Positions 28,062-36,338 are shown, counted from the first letter of the stretch. The stretch is 36,338 nucleotides of DNA from Gammaproteobacteria bacterium 53_120_T64 (GCA_002162815.1 MAAT01000026.1:1-36338), one strand, 5' to 3'. Numbers and translations: made by a program. Notes: generated by a model from the sequence alone, not told the origin.

Positions 28062-29102
28062 TTGACGGCCGACATCATACCCCACACCAGCATCGATGGG
28101 CACCAGCCTTGTTGGCAGGACGAACTCGCTGCCACCATTCGCGATCCCGCCGTATTATTAGCGCGACTCGAGATAGCGCCAGCTCAACTCGATGGCGCAG
28201 CGGTGGCACAACAGGCCTGGTCGATTCGCGCCCCCCTGCCCTATGTTGCGCGCATGAAAAAAGGCGACATCAACGACCCTCTGCTAAAGCAAATATTGCC
28301 CCTTGGCGCCGAGATGCAGTCCGTACCCGGTTTTAGCAATGACCCACTGGCTGAAGAAGATGCCAACCCCATTCCCGGCGTGGTACACAAATATCACGGG
28401 CGAGTACTCTTTATTATTAGCCCGGCCTGTGCCATTCACTGCCGCTATTGCTTTCGTCGCCACTTTGCCTATGAGGACAATACTCCCGGCAAGGGGCAAT
28501 GGCAGGCTGCCTTGGATTATCTACGCCAGGATGAGAGTATCAGCGAAGTCATCTACAGTGGCGGCGACCCCCTCGCTGCCAACGATAATTTCTTACTCTG
28601 GATAACACAACAGATTGCCACCATCCCCCATATCAAGCGCCTGCGTATCCACACCCGCCTGCCCCTCGTCATCCCCTCCCGCATCGATCAAAGCTGCCTG
28701 CATTGGTTGACGGCAACCCGCTTAAAGGTCGTGATGGTTTGGCATATCAATCACGCCAATGAAATTGATCAGGCGGTGATGGCGGCTGCACAAAAGCTGA
28801 AACAACACGGCATCGAATTACTCAATCAATCGGTGTTGCTAAAACAGGTCAATGACTCGGTGCCAACCCTGGTCGCGCTATCCGAGCGACTCTGGGATAC
28901 CGGCATCCTGCCCTATTACATACACCGTCTCGACAAGGTCGCCGGCGCCGCCCACTTCCATATCAGCGACCAAAAAATTCGACGCCTACAGCAGGGCTTG
29001 ATGGAAACCTTACCGGGTTATCTGGTGCCGCGCTTTGTTTGTGAGCAGCCGGGAGCGCGATCAAAAACAGCGCTATTTTTATCCGAACCCGGTGCGCCTT
29101 GA
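28062..29102 (+). CDS. epmB: EF-P beta-lysylation protein EpmB (radical SAM lysine 2,3-aminomutase-like)
   Basis: EpmB converts lysine to (R)-beta-lysine for EF-P. The radical SAM cluster motif is C123-x3-C127-x2-C130 in PACAIHCRYCFRRHF. Other family blocks are VIYSGGDPLAANDN, HIKRLRIHTRLPLVIPSRI, the PLP-linked region YYIHRLDKVAGAAHF and LSGYLVP-like LPGYLVPRF. The TTG at 28062, with GGGAG just upstream, gives 346 residues, matching the family. The open frame continues upstream into efp antisense but that part is not conserved. Only 30 bases separate it from the divergent efp start, so promoters must overlap the neighbouring gene. Confidence 0.94.
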   Translation: MTADIIPHTSIDGHQPCWQDELAATIRDPAVLLARLEIAPAQLDGAAVAQQAWSIRAPLPYVARMKKGDINDPLLKQILPLGAEMQSVPGFSNDPLAEEDANPIPGVVHKYHGRVLFIISPACAIHCRYCFRRHFAYEDNTPGKGQWQAALDYLRQDESISEVIYSGGDPLAANDNFLLWITQQIATIPHIKRLRIHTRLPLVIPSRIDQSCLHWLTATRLKVVMVWHINHANEIDQAVMAAAQKLKQHGIELLNQSVLLKQVNDSVPTLVALSERLWDTGILPYYIHRLDKVAGAAHFHISDQKIRRLQQGLMETLPGYLVPRFVCEQPGARSKTALFLSEPGAP

Positions 29103-29161
29103 CGACTCACAGGGCTACATCCAAAAAAAGTAAAAGCCGCAAATACAGTCTTGCAAACGAT

Positions 29162-29194
29162 AAAGCACCCCCAAGCCGCTTATTCAGGGGCTTT
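29162..29194 (+). terminator. Possible terminator after epmB
   Basis: AAAG plus CCCC pairs with GGGGCTTT, with two bulged bases and a 15-base loop, about 60 bases after the epmB stop. The stem is imperfect and the T-run short. Confidence 0.35.
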
Positions 29195-29336
29195 CTGTCC
29201 CCACTTTGCAACACAGCAGGCATTATATAAGCCAATGCCTATACAAGCCTTGGGCTCTGGGCCGTATAATAAAAAGTAACTAGAATAAGTAACAATCGCT
29301 GTTTATAGCTTTTCATTGGAATTAAGAAGACCATCT

Positions 29337-31466
29337 ATGGCAAAAGAGGGACGTTTGAAGCTGCTGATCGCCCACGATAATCGCGATGACGCCAATTGCC
29401 TGATTAGCTTGCTCGAGGGAGCTTCCTATCAGGTCGATGCGCAGGTTGTAGATTCTGCGGAAGCACTGGCCCAACTGTTACAAAACCAAACCTGGGATAT
29501 CGCTATCGGCCACTTGCAAGCGACGCAGCTCCCCGCCAGAAAGCTGATGGCGGGCATACGTAGCCAGAAGCTCGATATACCGGCAATACTCATTAGCAAC
29601 AGTAGCCAGAGCGTCGATGTCGTTGAGGGCATACGTATGGGCGCCACCTATGTGGTGCCGGTCGATGAAGACCAATACTTTCTTCTCGCCACATCCAGCA
29701 CCCTTGAACAACTGAAACAGCGGCGTTTACAAGACGACTGGAAACAACGCTATAGCCTCGCAGAGAGCCGTTGTGAAGAGCTAATGGACTCGTCCAAAAA
29801 TGCCATTGCACTGGTTCAAGATGGCACCTATATCTACGCCAACGAGTCCTTTAGTCAGCTGATGGGCTACAGTGACCCCGACGATCTAATCCTCTCGCCA
29901 GTTATCGACACCATAGCCTCCGACTCTCACGACAAAGTCAAGCCCTTCCTCAAACCCCTGACTGCAGACCAACAACTCAGTACTGCTAGTCTTGAGCTCA
30001 GCTGCCTCAGTGCTGACGAACAGGCAATCGATATTCGGATCACTATTTGTCAGGTCGAATATCAGAGCGAGCCGGCACTACAATTTCTAGTTAAACATGA
30101 CCCCGCCAGTAGCAACGGGATTCAGCTGCCATCTGCAAAGACGCCAGCAACAGCCCCAGAGATAGAAATTCCGGCCCATGGTGCTGCCGCCTTCACCATC
30201 AACCCGCAAGCCACTCTCAACAATATCGACAGAGCAATTGAGCTGTCTGGCAAGGAGGGACAAGACAGCCTAATACTCTGCATTGAGGCCGAACAAGACG
30301 AGCAAATCCGCCGCGACACCAGCGCGGCTAACGCCGACCAAATCCTTATTGCCCTGACTGACTTTATTGTCTCAAAAACCCCCAAACAGGCCCGATTCAG
30401 TCGCGACAAACCAAATGTTATCAACTTTGTTTTCGATGATTTCACCCTGGAAGAAGGCAAGGCGTTTACTGAAGCCCTCTGTCGACAGATTGGCGAACAC
30501 ACCTTCCAAGTTGGCCCGCAAAGCGTGCTTATGTCGATCAGTGCCAGCATCGGGCTCATCACCACAAACACCGCCTCTGCACAGGTTTGCATCGAACAGT
30601 GTTTAAAAACGCTCCACGCAGCAGACCCCGAAACAGCGCTGGCAGCCGATGGCTCAAAAATCTTTATGATGGATGTCTTAAGTCAAACCGACTTTAGGCA
30701 TGAGTCCGAAGAAAAAATCACACTATTTGGCCAGCAACTACTCGAGAAAAAACTGATCGGCATCGCCTTTCAACCCATCGTTGGCCTTAATGATGAATCT
30801 GCCGAGTTTTATGAAGTACTCATGCGACCAAAAATTGAGGAGTACCCGGATAACATTCCCCCGGATTTTATCAGCAAAGTCTTTGAAAGCCCGGTCGCTG
30901 CCGAAATAGATCGCTGGGTCATTCTCGAAACCGTAAAAAAACTCGCTGAAAAGCACAGCACAAACCCCAATACCTGTCTCTTTATCAACCTCAGTGCCGC
31001 TTCCATTCTCGACGAAAAATTCTGCCCCTGGCTAAAGTTAGCCCTAAAAACAACCCTAACACCCCCTCAGAACATCACCTTTCAACTGCGAGAAAGTGAC
31101 GCCGGACGCTATATAGAGCAAAGCAAAGCATTGATCGTACAACTCAGGGCTATTCAGTGTAGCGTTGCGCTGACCCAGTTTGGCCTCTCCCACAACCCAT
31201 TACTGGTACTGGACAAACTCAGCGTCGACTTCATCAAACTGGATAAGCAACTCATCCAAAACATCAAAGTCGGCGGAGAAGCGGAAGAGGAAACGCGTCA
31301 ACTGATCATCTTGTTAAAGGAAATGGAGCAACACTGTATCGCCCCCTTTGTTGAAAGCCCGACGTCAATCCCTACCCTCTGGCAGAATGGCATTGAATAT
31401 ATCCAGGGGCATTACATTCAAGCCCCCAGTGCCACTATGGATTACGGCTTCAGCGAAGAAGATTAG
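29337..31466 (+). CDS. FimX-like REC-PAS-GGDEF-EAL c-di-GMP receptor
   Basis: This 709-residue protein has four domains, all but PAS degenerate. The receiver-like domain (about 8-125) lacks the phospho-acceptor Asp (WDIAIGHL). A PAS domain follows (about 150-255). The GGDEF domain (about 290-450) has lost its catalytic signature (NVINFVFDDF). The EAL domain (about 460-705) has EVL (493-495) instead of EAL and TQFG instead of the catalytic DDFG (613-616). Residues that hold c-di-GMP remain, such as QPI (479-481), YEVLMR and FIKLD. This matches FimX of Pseudomonas, a non-enzymatic c-di-GMP receptor for type IV pilus assembly. ATG 29337 is preferred over an upstream TTG (29316). Confidence 0.85.
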   Translation: MAKEGRLKLLIAHDNRDDANCLISLLEGASYQVDAQVVDSAEALAQLLQNQTWDIAIGHLQATQLPARKLMAGIRSQKLDIPAILISNSSQSVDVVEGIRMGATYVVPVDEDQYFLLATSSTLEQLKQRRLQDDWKQRYSLAESRCEELMDSSKNAIALVQDGTYIYANESFSQLMGYSDPDDLILSPVIDTIASDSHDKVKPFLKPLTADQQLSTASLELSCLSADEQAIDIRITICQVEYQSEPALQFLVKHDPASSNGIQLPSAKTPATAPEIEIPAHGAAAFTINPQATLNNIDRAIELSGKEGQDSLILCIEAEQDEQIRRDTSAANADQILIALTDFIVSKTPKQARFSRDKPNVINFVFDDFTLEEGKAFTEALCRQIGEHTFQVGPQSVLMSISASIGLITTNTASAQVCIEQCLKTLHAADPETALAADGSKIFMMDVLSQTDFRHESEEKITLFGQQLLEKKLIGIAFQPIVGLNDESAEFYEVLMRPKIEEYPDNIPPDFISKVFESPVAAEIDRWVILETVKKLAEKHSTNPNTCLFINLSAASILDEKFCPWLKLALKTTLTPPQNITFQLRESDAGRYIEQSKALIVQLRAIQCSVALTQFGLSHNPLLVLDKLSVDFIKLDKQLIQNIKVGGEAEEETRQLIILLKEMEQHCIAPFVESPTSIPTLWQNGIEYIQGHYIQAPSATMDYGFSEED

Positions 31467-31507
31467 AGCCCCTAGGCAGCGCCAGCTGAGCTTGGAAAAA
31501 GCAGCTC

Positions 31508-31888
31508 TCAGGGATTAAAAAACTTTAGCGCCTGTTCTTCCGGGTCTCTGCTCTGCCCGGCTGCGTTGAGCTTCTCCAAATAGGCTGCCCAGTATTCTGT
31601 CTGATGATCGCAAAGTTCCCGTAAATAGGCCCAGCTGTAAATCCCCGTGTTGTGCTCATCATCAAAATAAATCAATAGGGCATAGTGCCCCGCCGCCTCC
31701 AGCGCTGAAATTTTTACGTCCTTCTTACCGTATTGCAGTACCTCTTCACCCGGGCCATGGCCGCGCACTTCAGCACTGGGTGAGTGTACCCGTAGGTATT
31801 CGCCACTCAAGGTAAAGCTACTCTCATCGCCATAAGATAATTCAAGGCTACCCGCCCCCCGGTGAAACTTTACGGTACTTGGTGTCAT
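31508..31888 (-). CDS. DUF971 / GBBH-like N-terminal domain protein
   Basis: This 126-residue protein is a stand-alone DUF971 domain, also called the gamma-butyrobetaine-hydroxylase-like N-terminal domain. Typical features are LELSYGDESSFTLSGEYLRV near the start, VRGHGPG, and the C-terminal HYALLIYFDDEHNTGIYSWA then YLRELC. The function of the free domain is not settled; it occurs in iron-sulfur or oxygenase contexts in other proteins. It is followed upstream by the tlpA-like gene on the same strand with a 95-bp gap. Confidence 0.88.
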   Translation of the reverse strand: MTPSTVKFHRGAGSLELSYGDESSFTLSGEYLRVHSPSAEVRGHGPGEEVLQYGKKDVKISALEAAGHYALLIYFDDEHNTGIYSWAYLRELCDHQTEYWAAYLEKLNAAGQSRDPEEQALKFFNP

Positions 31889-31983
31889 AAGCAGATAGGG
31901 CCTGTTGGGTTGAGGGCTGGCGATTAAGTATGTTGTTAATAGACGGCGTTTGCGGCGACACGCGTTTAGCGCCGCAAAGGCTA

Positions 31984-32484
31984 TTATAAGGTAGTTGAGG
32001 CCAAAAGGGCCTCCAAGCTTTGCTGAGTTTGCGGCCCCAGTAAAACTTGCTGCAACTCACCCTTAGGGTTTATAACAATCGTTTCCGGTAAGCCACCGCT
32101 GAGTGGGGCCGCTAAGTGAGGTCGAGGGTCATCCAGCAAGGTATCAAACTCTATACCCAATGCAGTGGTCTGTTGCCGCAGCTGCTCGCCGAGTACGCCA
32201 TCAAAGTTGACCGACAAAACCCGTACGGTAGCGGGGTGCAGGCGTGCAAAGTCATTTAGCTCTGGGATTTCGGCCCGGCAGGGGTGGCACCACTGCGCCC
32301 AATAATTAATCAACACCACCTTACCCTGTAGTTCCTCTAAGCTGATAGAACCCCCACCGAGCAAACGGTAACGCGGCCCCTCGGCTTCGCCACAGCCCAG
32401 TAAACATGTCAGCCACAGCAATAAAAGAAATACTGCAGATTTACAACGAGGTAACACTGTTAGTCGGCTCGAAGTCTTGCCCAT
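31984..32484 (-). CDS. TlpA/ResA-like thioredoxin-fold lipoprotein
   Basis: This 166-residue protein (from ATG 32484) has a lipoprotein signal with lipobox LLGC (28-31) and a thioredoxin fold with the redox motif WCHPC (65-69; C66, C69). A cis-proline region GGLPETIVI is also seen. It is probably anchored in the periplasm and reduces disulfides in partners such as cytochrome c precursors; the partner is unknown. Longer starts at 32541 or 32529 would add residues before the signal sequence. From 32484 the gene overlaps the yihY end by 44 bases. The YihY-thioredoxin pair is also known from Pseudomonas. Confidence 0.88.
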   Translation of the reverse strand: MGKTSSRLTVLPRCKSAVFLLLLWLTCLLGCGEAEGPRYRLLGGGSISLEELQGKVVLINYWAQWCHPCRAEIPELNDFARLHPATVRVLSVNFDGVLGEQLRQQTTALGIEFDTLLDDPRPHLAAPLSGGLPETIVINPKGELQQVLLGPQTQQSLEALLASTTL

Positions 32485-33724
32485 TAAATAAATCCTGTAG
32501 TGAAAGGGAGAACTGCTGCCTAGCGCCATGATCCACAACACCCATCATCGTCGCTAGGTGACTCGCCCAAGGGTATTGCGCGAGCACTTCAGTACCCCAC
32601 GCTGAAGGCCTTCTTAAAAAACCACCACCTAAAACATCATTGAGTTCCAGCAGCGTCAGTTTTGCAGGGTCGCGCGTCAACACATAGCGACTCTCCGTCA
32701 TGGGCATCAGGACACTGTGCTTAAGTAAGAGTAATCGCAAACGAGCCCACTGCCGCTCGTCGATACCCGATGTCAGAATATCGCTGTCGGCCAGTACATC
32801 ACCGCGATGTTGGAAGTGTAGGCACTGAGAACAGATCACCAGCGCGGCAATCAAGTCGGGAAAATGACAGGGCTTATAGTTAGCACTGAAGGTCTCTAGG
32901 GCCCGTACCAACTCAGCCCCAGCCAAGATAATCATCCAACACAACTGAACCCACAGTAGAAATACCGGCACCATAGCAAAAGCGCCGTAAACCGTGTGAT
33001 AACTGGAGTTCACCACTAACAGTGCAAAAAGAGCCTTGGCCACTTGAAAACACAGCGTCGTTAACAAGCCACTCCACAGGGCATAGCGAAACACCACGCG
33101 ACAATTCGGGACCGCGACAAACAGCAAGGTAAAGCCCACCCAGGTCATTAACCAGGGCACATACTGCAGAAAAATGGCACTGAACTGAAATTTATTCAGA
33201 TCCTGAACCAGCAATTGAAAAGACAGTAAGTAGGTCTGCATCAACAAACCCAAGCCTATCAGTAGGGGACCAAAACTCAGCACACCCCAATACAGTAGAA
33301 AGCTGCTCAAACCCCGCCGGCCACCGGCCGTTTGCCAAATTTGATTAAAGGTTTTCTCGATATTTGACAACATCAAGTAAGCGGTAATCATCAAAACAAA
33401 CCCACCTACGGCACTGAGCTGGCGCGCCTGGGTAGAGAACTTACGGAGATAGGCCTGTACTTCGACACCGCTGCTGGGCACCAGGTTCTCAAAAATCAAC
33501 TGTTCGACCTGCTCACCAAAGCCCTGAAAGGCAGGAATAATAGCGAACATGCTATACATCAGCGTCATCAGGGGGACAACGGCAAAGAGTGTCATGTAGG
33601 TCAGTGCGGCGGCACTCTGCCAACAACCATCGCGCTTATATCTATCTTTAAGGTAGAGCAGGAAGGCTATAAGTCTGTTTACCTTATGCCGCGAAAATAG
33701 CTCCCTACCTTTAACTGTCATCAC
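32441..33724 (-). CDS. YihY/BrkB-family inner-membrane protein
   Basis: This 427-residue protein matches the YihY (UPF0761, formerly annotated ribonuclease BN) family. The N-terminal half holds about six membrane segments with the hallmark DGCWQSAAALTYMTLFAVVP (32-51), VGGFVLMITAYLMLSNIEKT, and the family block VVNSSYHTVYGAFAMVPVFL then LWVQLCWMIILAGAEL. The C-terminal part (about 285-427) is soluble, with a winged-helix-like look. True function is uncertain; the RNase assignment was disproved for E. coli YihY. The start is one of two adjacent ATGs (33724 or 33721). Its 3' end overlaps the tlpA-like gene. Confidence 0.92.
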   Translation of the reverse strand: MMTVKGRELFSRHKVNRLIAFLLYLKDRYKRDGCWQSAAALTYMTLFAVVPLMTLMYSMFAIIPAFQGFGEQVEQLIFENLVPSSGVEVQAYLRKFSTQARQLSAVGGFVLMITAYLMLSNIEKTFNQIWQTAGGRRGLSSFLLYWGVLSFGPLLIGLGLLMQTYLLSFQLLVQDLNKFQFSAIFLQYVPWLMTWVGFTLLFVAVPNCRVVFRYALWSGLLTTLCFQVAKALFALLVVNSSYHTVYGAFAMVPVFLLWVQLCWMIILAGAELVRALETFSANYKPCHFPDLIAALVICSQCLHFQHRGDVLADSDILTSGIDERQWARLRLLLLKHSVLMPMTESRYVLTRDPAKLTLLELNDVLGGGFLRRPSAWGTEVLAQYPWASHLATMMGVVDHGARQQFSLSLQDLFNGQDFEPTNSVTSL

Positions 33725-33909
33725 AGCGACACCAGCGTTGCTCCATACAAAGGCCTTGTAAGTTAAAGGGCTACAGTAAGTAAAATATCACGCCCACATA
33801 TAAAAATGGGTGGGCACTAGCCCTTGGAGCAAAAAGACTAGTCTGAGTAACTGTCCGATAGCGAGGCAAAAAAGGCGCCGCTATTAGACAGGCTTTCTGC
33901 TAACAGCCC

Positions 33910-34662
33910 CTAGGTTGCCGTGTAACCGCCATCGATTACCAGCTCTGAACCCGTCATATAGGAAGATTCATCCGTTGCCAAAAACAAGACACCCCATGAA
34001 ACCTCTTTCGGTTCAGCCGGTCGACGAATGATGGCGCCACCTAACAAAGCCTCTGTGGCCTCTTTATCGGCCATGATTTCTGCCGTCATCGCAGTGGCAA
34101 TCACGCCGGGGTGAACGGAGTTAACACGGATATTATAGGGCGCATATTCCACCGCAGCAGACTTGGTAAAGATGCGAACCGCACCCTTCGAGGCCTGATA
34201 GGCAGAAGCGTTTGACGCACCGGCAATACCATAAATCGATGAGATATTAATAATGGATCCACCACCGGCTTTTTCCATTGCGGGTAATACGTGCTTAACA
34301 CCAAAAAACAGCCCCTTGGTATTGACGTTATTGACAAAGTCCCAGTCGACCGCGGTGGTTTCCTGAATGCTTTTTACCACGAAAACACCGGCATTATTCA
34401 CCAACACATCAATTTGACCGAAGGTGTCGACAGCTGTCTTGATGACCATCTTCCAGTCATCTTCAGAGGCAACATCGTGTTTAACAAAAATGGCCTCACC
34501 ACCTTTGGCTTTAACTTCAGCAGCCGTTGCCTGCCCCGCCTCCTCATTGAGATCAGTCAGTACAATACGACCACCTTCTTCGGCCAATAATAAAACATGC
34601 TCACGGCCCATGCCCGCTGCACCACCGGTTACCAAGCAAACTTTATCCTGAACGCGTCCCAT
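33910..34662 (-). CDS. Classical short-chain dehydrogenase/reductase
   Basis: This is a 250-residue SDR. It has the cofactor motif TGGAAGMG (12-19), D37 after the second strand (VLTDLNEE), which favours NAD(H), NNAG (89-92), and the catalytic S142, Y155 and K159 (AYQASKG). The C-terminus ends in the usual GSELVIDGGYTAT. The closest subgroup by eye is the hydroxysteroid or cyclic-alcohol dehydrogenases, but substrate cannot be fixed from sequence. The genes on both sides are unrelated and spacing is wide, so it is probably a single-gene transcript. Confidence 0.94.
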   Translation of the reverse strand: MGRVQDKVCLVTGGAAGMGREHVLLLAEEGGRIVLTDLNEEAGQATAAEVKAKGGEAIFVKHDVASEDDWKMVIKTAVDTFGQIDVLVNNAGVFVVKSIQETTAVDWDFVNNVNTKGLFFGVKHVLPAMEKAGGGSIINISSIYGIAGASNASAYQASKGAVRIFTKSAAVEYAPYNIRVNSVHPGVIATAMTAEIMADKEATEALLGGAIIRRPAEPKEVSWGVLFLATDESSYMTGSELVIDGGYTAT

Positions 34663-35110
34663 AACTTACTCCTCAACACTGATTTCAAATCGACTTTAAA
34701 TATACAAAGGCGGCACTGATGGCCGCGCGGCAATCTAACATGCAGAGCCAGTATTGTCATTGTCGCCTAAACCGCATCTCTAGAAGAAGTAGGCGGTTGT
34801 TTAGCGATATAGGAAAAGGCAAGGGACCTGTTATACCTTACAAGTCTAATACAGGGCCTGAAAGGGCCAAGTGGCGCTGAAAGAGCAGCTAGTATGGAGA
34901 AGACCAGCAATCTGCTGGGATCGCTAGCCAAAGCCCAGCATGATGCCGTACAAACACTTGTAACCAGGTACGCACCAGTGCCACCACAAGGGTAGTCGCT
35001 ATATCTACCTTATGACGGCCAGCAGTAAGATTGTAGAAAAACCTCACTGAGATACGGTAAAAAAACCGCTATTTCTCAATTACTAGCGACAACAATCCCC
35101 TAAAGATTGA
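34663..35110. other. Intergenic region without recognised gene
   Basis: About 450 bases upstream of the SDR gene and downstream of the membrane-protein gene. I see no coding frame, tRNA or strong hairpin; it should hold the SDR promoter. Confidence 0.45.
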
Positions 35111-35860
35111 TTAAGCCAGTGGCTCCTCGGCCAATGACTCCTCAACAAAGGATTCTTCTACTTCGACACCAAAAATTTCGCGGTACATCACACCTGTCAT
35201 TGCCAGCATCATCGGGTAAGCCCAAATAAGACCGATGCCCAAAGGTAGAGCGCTGATCACAAGGATTAATCCCATAAACAAAAACAGGAAAAACAGCTTA
35301 AACCAGTGAGTGGTCACAGCTTTTCGGGATGTTTCCATGGCCTCCCAAACCCCGAGGTTTTTCTCCACCACCAGTGGTACGGCAAACATATAGGCTAGTG
35401 ATAAATATATACCGGGAATAACGAGTAGCAGGAAGCCAAGAGTTATTAAAATAGACATCAATACCGCTACACCGAGTAGCGGTAAGGTATAGGTAAAATA
35501 ACCAAAGACACTAGTATAAGACAGTGGTAACTCCACAGACCTATGGATACCTAACATAATGATTCCCGCCATAAAGGGGTACATTATCGCCATAATTGCT
35601 ACCTGCAACATTACTGACGATAGCATTCCGCCACTTACATTACCCCCAGCAGCCAGCAAGGCACCACCGCCACCGAGCAGGGCCCCAAACGTCAGCATCA
35701 CTAAAACAAGGATTGCACCGGCTGCCCAAAAAGAACCTTTTAAGCCGTTTGTCTTCTCCCACGCCTCACTCAAGACAGCTGTAATCTGAAAGTCATAGTC
35801 TCCAAACTCAAGATTTGTTTCTGTCACGGGCGCATTAGAATCTGCATTCGATGTATCCAT
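35111..35860 (-). CDS. Multi-pass membrane protein of unknown function
   Basis: This is a 249-residue integral membrane protein with about five or six hydrophobic segments (for example GAILVLVMLTFGALLGGGGA, VMLQVAIMAIMYPFMAGIIM, LLGVAVLMSILITLGFLLLV and FFLFLFMGLILVISALPLGI). The short soluble N-terminus is YDFQITAVLSEAWEKTNGLK and the acidic C-terminal tail is EVEESFVEESLAEEPLA. The pattern PGIYLSLAYMFAVPLVVEK then AMETSRKAVTTHWFK resembles the DUF975/BPSS1780-like membrane family, where such a block recurs. The ATG at 35860, with AAGGA upstream, is preferred to a TTG at 35893. No functional call is possible. Confidence 0.8.
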   Translation of the reverse strand: MDTSNADSNAPVTETNLEFGDYDFQITAVLSEAWEKTNGLKGSFWAAGAILVLVMLTFGALLGGGGALLAAGGNVSGGMLSSVMLQVAIMAIMYPFMAGIIMLGIHRSVELPLSYTSVFGYFTYTLPLLGVAVLMSILITLGFLLLVIPGIYLSLAYMFAVPLVVEKNLGVWEAMETSRKAVTTHWFKLFFLFLFMGLILVISALPLGIGLIWAYPMMLAMTGVMYREIFGVEVEESFVEESLAEEPLA

Positions 35861-36228
35861 AGCCAATTTCCTTATTCCCTTTTCTCCGACCAATAGATAC
35901 TATTGCCGGTCATTTATGCATTAAATACTCTGTCATTCGATACCTAAAAAGCACTCTAAGCCAATAATTATCTACCTTCAAGAAGGTTTAAATTAGCCCG
36001 CGGGGAGTGAGGAACAAGTCACGTAAAAGCATACTTTAGCCAAACAAAAGCTTTATAAGAAGAAATCACCAGCGCAACAGGGCTTGAATATAATCTGTTA
36101 TACAACAAAAAACTCAGCTTGGTGAAGACCAGGCTGAGTTTTTAATACGCCAATTAAAAAAGCAGATGTAACTTAAAGAATAAGTAAAGGCCTCACCTTA
36201 TAACGGTCAGTTGTGTTTCAACCTATGT
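35861..36228. other. Non-coding region between membrane-protein gene and IS256 fragment
   Basis: No gene is recognised. It contains the promoter side of the membrane-protein gene and the strong hairpin at 36108-36143. No reading frame leading into that hairpin is seen on the plus strand. Confidence 0.45.
36108..36143. terminator. Strong bidirectional terminator hairpin without adjacent gene
   Basis: AAAAACTCAGC (36108-36118) pairs with GCTGAGTTTTT (36133-36143). The stem extends inward through TTGGT/ACCAG with one wobble pair to a GAAG tetraloop. A- and T-runs on the two sides make it functional in either direction. It lies between the membrane-protein gene and the IS256 end, about 250 bases from the former. 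Confidence 0.85.
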
Positions 36229-36338
36229 GAGCCTGTAAATAGTTCTGTGTAACTGTCGGGGTTAAATGTAATCAGTAAGGCGGTCTTCGAACTCGATCAT
36301 AAAGCGATTGAGGGCGGGCTTCCAGTTTCTAATTGGCA
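36229..36338 (-). mobile_element. IS256-family insertion sequence, one end
   Basis: The transposase tail is followed by a short non-coding end. GAGCCTGTAAATAGTTCTGT starting at 36229 is a likely terminal inverted repeat by its GA start and position about 33 bases past the stop. The boundary is tentative because the opposite end is outside the window. Confidence 0.5.
36262..36338 (-). CDS. IS256-family (Mutator-type) transposase, C-terminal end only
   Basis: The minus strand from the window edge encodes 24 residues and a stop (TAA at 36262-36264): PIRNWKPALNRFMIEFEDRL and then TDYI. This agrees with the extreme C-terminus of IS256-family transposases, which typically end in an N-W-x-x-A-L-N-R/Q-F-x-I-x-F motif. 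The catalytic DDE domain lies beyond the window. Because only the tail is visible, completeness cannot be judged. Confidence 0.75.
   Translation of the reverse strand, partial: PIRNWKPALNRFMIEFEDRLTDYI

Overview
The window looks like chromosomal DNA of a free-living, probably marine gammaproteobacterium. The lineage call is inference. The left third carries the conserved block tRNA-Val, thrS, infC, rpmI, rplT, pheS, pheT, ihfA, merR-like regulator, tRNA-Pro, in the order known from Pseudomonas and relatives. Malate synthase G, a FimX-like c-di-GMP protein, a YihY/TlpA pair and an EF-P lysylation set fit the same picture. A group such as Cellvibrionales/Spongiibacteraceae is a reasonable guess, but nothing here proves it.

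Layout. 1-523: end of a decayed IS3-family element. 524-1017: no recognisable gene. 1018-8877 (all minus strand): tRNA-Pro(GGG), MerR regulator, ihfA, pheT, pheS, rplT, rpmI, infC (ATT start), thrS, tRNA-Val(GAC). 9011-15405: an accessory cluster with two distant CrtC/AttH-like (DUF7064-type) proteins, a Cys-based tyrosine-phosphatase-like enzyme, an unrecognised 188-aa helical protein and two tandem APH/ACAD10-like small-molecule kinases. 15428-22835: gamma-glutamyltransferase, a GNAT-DUF7931 fusion, a TonB-dependent receptor and malate synthase G. 23002-23991: a LysR regulator upstream of glcB. 24718-26378: comF and cysE. 26416-29102: epmA and efp, with epmB divergent from efp. 29337-31466: FimX-like REC-PAS-GGDEF-EAL protein. 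31508-35860: DUF971 protein, TlpA-like lipoprotein, YihY membrane protein, a classical SDR and a multi-pass membrane protein. 36229-36338: 3' end of an IS256-family transposase. The window is therefore bounded by insertion-sequence fragments on both sides.

How genes work together. The left block is translation machinery plus IHF. efp, epmA and epmB supply EF-P and two enzymes of its beta-lysylation (EpmB makes (R)-beta-lysine, EpmA attaches it to Lys34). glcB with its LysR neighbour suggests regulated glyoxylate use. The part most likely to hide undescribed biochemistry is 9011-15405. There a hydratase-like fold (CrtC-type), small-molecule kinases and a phosphatase sit together, which would fit modification of a hydrophobic alcohol or isoprenoid/steroid-like substrate. 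That pathway is inference only.
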